The notes under the pieces: generated by a model
The model's database searches: none
What the model was told of the DNA's origin: nothing
The model's input: only the letters and a program-made list of their open reading frames with translations
Shown: positions 59,701-64,000 of the stretch, in pieces
Layout of the letters: each line of letters starts with the position of its first letter
Numbering within the stretch: the stretch's first letter is position 1
Program-made: the position numbers and the translations under genes
Assembly (NCBI GenBank): GCA_023375675.1
Contig: JALQBC010000022.1
Span: forward strand, 310,001-374,000
DNA length: 64,000 nucleotides
Source: Cytospora piceicola
Taxonomy: Eukaryota; Ascomycota; Sordariomycetes; Diaporthales; Cytosporaceae
Direction of reading: 5' to 3'

Positions 59701-62700
59701 ATGGGTATCCGCAAGAGCCATGGCCCAACAAATGGAAAGGGCCTGGCTAATGCAAAAGCAACTGCTCGGGACGATCTAGTTATGGCCGTCAGTCATGGTG
59801 ATCCCAAAAACTCATCATGATGAGACCTCACTAACACAAAGGAAATCTCCCAGACGAACAGTAGCAGCATCGTGTCCAAAAGAAGTGTCGAACGTCTCTA
59901 TTACCCCGATGAGCCGCATTTCTTCCGTTTCTTCGTGAACAAGTTCCAACGGAGAGCTCCTCTGATCAACAGGGGCTACCATCTACGACTTCATGTCATC
60001 GATGTGACTCTTCGAAACTTCCTCAGACAGCCTTCAACCAAGAGGAAAATAGTCGTAAATCTAGGCTGTGGGAGGTGAGTGGCCAATGGTGTTTGTCTAT
60101 CTGCCATTCTCTCTTCATCCCCTCGTCTTGTCCATCGTCAGTATTGGGGGCTTCCGCTAATGACGACGCCAGCGACGTGATCCCCTGGCAGTGCTGGACT
60201 CGCTACCCGGAAGATTGCCACCAGTCCCAGGCCATCTTTGTCGATGTCGATTTTCCTGACCTGATTAGGAAAAAACGCCAGGTCGTCCTCTCAACACCTG
60301 ACCTGGTATCGCCACTGTCGGGGCTCAGGGCCGAGGACAACGATGATACATGCCCGCATGTGTTGCTGCGCAGTGATCGTTACTTCCAAGTTGGCTGTGA
60401 CCTCCGCAGCACCGCCGCCCTCGAGCAAGCGTTAGCATCCATTGTCGATGTCAAAGAGTGCATGTTCCTGTTTGTTGCCGAAGTCTCAATCACTTACATG
60501 GAGACTGACCATGCCGATTCCCTGATACAATGGGCCAGTACCATAGGCCAATGTAAGTCGTAGAGGTGTCGTTTTCCAAGTACTTCAAGCCCCTACTGAT
60601 AACTAATAGCCGAATTCTGTCTCTTGGAGCAAATCCTCCCGGACGGACCCGACCACCCATTCGCCCGTACAATGACGACCCATTTTGAAAAGCTCTCAAC
60701 TCCAATCAAGTCAGTCAAGGCTTATCCAACCATACAGCACCAACGCTCGCGGTTCAAGAGCAGGGGGTGGTCCAACCTCCGACTTCACTCATTATGGTCC
60801 GCCTGGAGCGATGGCTACTTCCTCTCGCCAGAGGACAGGCGTAAACTGGACCAGGTGGAGGCCTTTGATGAATGGGAAGAGTTTGCTCTCTTCGCCAGCC
60901 ACTATCTTCTTCTCCATGCGAAGAACTATGGCGAGGAAATTACAGCTTCTTCCGAGATTTCACCTTGTTCTGAGGTTCCGATCACTGAAGCCCCTACGGC
61001 TTACAAACAGCTCGCAGGTCAACATGGCCTACGTCGTTTCGGCGCAGCCATGGTCGTTGATGACGCCCTCGGCAAGCAAAGTATCATGAATTGCATGGGA
61101 CTGGGTATTACCACCCGTCTTTCCTCGTACGACATATACAAGCCCGAGGGCTCCAGCATGAACATTAACGTGAAGGCCGAGGGACCTTCCAGCCGTATGT
61201 GTTTTACGCTAACAGAAATGGGCCACAACAAACTTCTGGTTGGTGGACGCTTGTCACCCTCTCGAGCCATCAAAGATTGCTGGCTCTTTAGGAAAGACTC
61301 GTATCAGTGGGAGCGAACTCATGACCTACCTATGCCGCTGTACCGCCATTCTGCTTGTAGACTTACTGGCTCTCTTGCTGCCCTTGTTATCGGTGGGAAA
61401 CACGATGCGACCAAAGTCTCAGATATGACACTAGTATATCATCCGGACAAAGGATGGCTGAGATGTAGTGTCCGGGGCACGACTCCATTGAGCCCTGTTT
61501 TCGGCGCTATGCTCGTATGCTCTGAGCGCAAGCAGCAGGACTCCCCAGAATTTACTGGCTTCCTCATCGGCGGAATGTCAGAGGATGGAGTAATACAGAC
61601 TCAGCTGCTGGCTTGGAGACTAGTGGTTCATGATGACCAGGTAAGCTACACCCGTCGATCGCACTCAGCAGGTCTTCTAAATATTAATAGGCTCCCACAA
61701 TCACCTTCTCGCCCGCCGAAGTTACTGGGAAAGAAACGGCCACGGCGCTGCCTAGATTAGGCGCCATCTGTGTTCTGGACAACAACCGCCTGGTTATCAT
61801 TGGCGGCGTGGGTTGCAATGGTGTTATTCCTCAAGAGGATGAAATACTCATCTGTAACTTTACGGGCGCGAAGCTACAAGCGTCGGCACGTATCACCATG
61901 TCCACCACTGGGGTTAACACCAACATACCACGGCCCTTGGTTGTGGGCTCATCTATTGCACACCCGCAAGAGGGTCAAGTCATCATACTCGGGGGCGGAG
62001 CGACCTGCTTCTCGATGGGAACCTTTTGTATGTGGCTCTTACTCCTCTACGACGAATCATGAACCTGAATCAATCAATGCGAATCTTCATGACTGACTCC
62101 GCCACTAAAATTGAAGGGAACAAGGGCACCTATGCCCTCACTATTGATAGCACCAGGCATGATAGGTGGCAACCCCATGCTTTACATACTCCTCAAAGCT
62201 GGGAGTTCTCAAGGAGCGGAGAGATTGTCTCTAGACCTCCAGAGTCATCATATACACTTGACGATAATCGGAAACGGCCAGAAGAAATCAAGCCGATCCC
62301 TTGCATCAACATTGCCTCGAAGGACTTTTTCGAGGATGTTCTTCAAAAACGCTTACCAGTTGTAATGAAGGATATAGATCTTGGCCCCTGCCGGAATAAA
62401 TGGACGCTGACGTATCTTACGGAGCAAATAGGGAAGGACCGCAAAGTACGTCAAATACCTTGATCGAAGATGAAGCAGATACTTGATGTCAATCTGACGT
62501 TTTTCTAGATAGTCGTACATGAGTCCAGTGCTCAGGCCATGGACTTCAACGCGAAGAACTTCCGATACACCACCATGACGTTTGGGAACTTCTCTGAACA
62601 AGTTGAGAATGGTGCTCGTGTCTACTTGAGAGCTCTGTCCGCTGAAGCGCCGGCTGATCAGCCAGCAAGGTTGGACCAAGACTTCCCAGCGGTAGCCTCC

Positions 62701-63255
62701 GACTTTATCCTTCCCCGAGAACTGAGCACTTGCGTGGACAATATGCACAGCTCAGTTCTCCGGGTTTCTGGACCAGTGAACATGTGGCTGCACTACGACG
62801 TTCAAGCCAATGTCTACTGCCAGATCACCGGCTCCAAAAAGATGCTCCTCTTCCCACCTTCTGACCTAACCCGTCTTGGATTTGCGCCGGGATCTTCGAG
62901 TTCCAGCCTCGATGTTTTCAACTCTCTTGACTCTCCGGCGCTTGTGGGTACTCATCCATGGGAGGTGAACTTGGAACCAGGGGATGTTTTGTTCCTGCCG
63001 CCCCTCTGGCTTCATACGGCCACACCCAGCAGCGATGTCAGCATCGCGGTCAATGTTTTCTTCCGAAATCTCGAATCGGGATACTCAGCCGGGCGCGATG
63101 TTTATGGGAACAGAGACCTTGCTGCTTACGAAAAGGGTCGACAAGAGGTCACTCGCATCCAGAATGCCTTTGGAAAGGTGCCCGCCGATGCCAGGCAGTT
63201 CTATATGCTCAGGCTCGCAGAAGAACTTGCCCAGAAGGCTCAGGCAGAAAACTAG
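59701..63255 (+). CDS. PPM2: Wybutosine-synthesis methyltransferase TYW4 with JmjC domain
   Basis: Makes the last steps of wybutosine on tRNA-Phe position 37: methylation and methoxycarbonylation of the side chain. Seven exons: 59701-59787, 59854-60074, 60173-60552, 60610-61640, 61691-62027, 62117-62445 and 62509-63255, giving 1043 residues. All junctions stay in frame and restore family sequence (VMA|TNSSSIVSKRSVE, LGCG|SDVIPWQCW, GQ|SEFCLLEQILP, SMGTF|WNKGTYAL). The N-terminal third is the SAM-dependent leucine-carboxyl-methyltransferase fold, with KIVVNLGCG and FVAEVSITYM. The middle holds Kelch-type repeats (LLVGGRLSPSRA, ALVIGGKHDA, FLIGGMSEDG, LVIIGGVGCNG, VIILGGGATC). The C-terminus is a JmjC/cupin domain with LHYDVQANVYCQITGSKKML (His and Asp) and LWLHTATP (second His). 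Yeast Ppm2 lacks the last domain. The start at 59701 (MGIRKSHGPT) is inferred from frame continuity across intron 1. Confidence 0.93.
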
Positions 63256-64000
63256 CAACATTACTCGAGAAACAGAAGAATCGAGACCAGATTTCAGCAC
63301 TTGCTGTGCCGCTTGCGCCAACTTTTATAATACTGACGAGACTTTGTGACGATCGAGAGGAATGGCTCGACAGGCGCCCCACCTTGAGGTGGCATTTCCT
63401 GAACCCAAATTCCTGGGCAGGAGCTCTATGTAGATGGGATGCATGGCCTGCTCGAGCAATGCTGCTAAGTCTAGCACACTTTGGTGTGTGTAGTCCAGCA
63501 ATGGCGCGGCTGGAGTGTTCAAGTAGTATGTGGGGGAACTCCCTGTCTAGCCAGTACACATACTGAAGCTTGGGTGGCGTGCGTGGTGTGTGGTATACGG
63601 TCGTGATTGCAGAACAAACCCGATGGCCCTCCCGATTCAAGAAAATTATAACTTATGGCTGTCTGGTGCTTATCATGATGAGTTTGTTCCGGAAAAGCAG
63701 CATACCGCGGATTTCAACTTGGCTGGAAACATCACACATGATTGTATGACCTTGGCCTTCATCCAGCCTGCGCCCAATCTGGATAATGGCGGCTTATCTC
63801 AATTAAGAGCACCATTCTTCGGTCTACATGTATGCCCACCTCATATTTTTATACAAAGGCCTTTTTCGACTTTGTCCATATGAACACACGACGAAACTCA
63901 TGTCCGATCTGTTCGCGATCGGCTCTGGCCCGTTCAAGCCCGCCTCTCCTCAATCCACCTGGAAGAATCAACCACAACACCAGAATAGATGAGAGAATCG
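63256..64000. other. Terminal intergenic region
   Basis: Downstream of the TYW4 stop. A frame of 97 codons (63590-63883, plus) has no recognisable motif and may be chance. The window ends before any further gene can be identified. Confidence 0.5.

Noticed and set aside
63590..63883. 97-codon frame at the window end
   Set aside because: No motif, a weak context and no neighbouring exon could be joined to it.

Overview
This window is nuclear DNA from a filamentous ascomycete, most likely a Sordariomycete. The protein-coding genes carry short introns with GTRNGT donors. H3 and H4 are divergently paired. Two long tracts are AT-rich and almost lack CpA and TpG, as expected from repeat-induced point mutation (RIP). 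Species cannot be read from the sequence alone. All gene models were built by eye from splice signals, frame continuity and recalled family motifs; no database search was run.

Layout. 1-5250: RIP-degraded repeats with TTAC microsatellites and recognisable duplicated blocks. 5.3-8.0 kb: no recognisable gene. 8.0-11.1 kb: divergent histone H4 (-) and H3 (+). 11.9-19.6 kb: RNA polymerase I largest subunit (-) diverging from splicing factor Prp3 (+). 21.9-23.2 kb: a zinc-finger regulator (-). 23.2-33.4 kb: gene-poor, and it holds a 5.6-kb RIP-degraded element bounded by nearly perfect 33-bp terminal inverted repeats. 33.4-40.6 kb: the TFIIH helicase Rad3/XPD (+) converges on a DDHD phospholipase (-). 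41.5-45.7 kb: a CaCA cation exchanger (-) diverges from an NRAMP metal transporter (+). 47.4-52.3 kb: dual-specificity phosphatase Pps1 (+) converges on Atg18 (-). 52.7-58.9 kb: a full-length non-LTR retrotransposon (-) with exact 14-bp target-site duplications. 59.7-63.3 kb: a wybutosine-synthesis protein of the TYW4 type fused to a JmjC domain (+).

The genes are mainly housekeeping: chromatin, rRNA transcription, splicing, transcription-coupled repair, lipid turnover, metal homeostasis, autophagy and tRNA modification. They form no single pathway or cluster. The most informative parts are the mobile elements. There are two old, heavily mutated repeat tracts. The LINE-like element is much younger: both reading frames are intact in frame, and the six stop codons I found are all of the RIP type. 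It sits in what was a divergent promoter shared by ATG18 and TYW4. Long intergenic spaces also carry many copies of a palindromic TACCTAGGTA motif.
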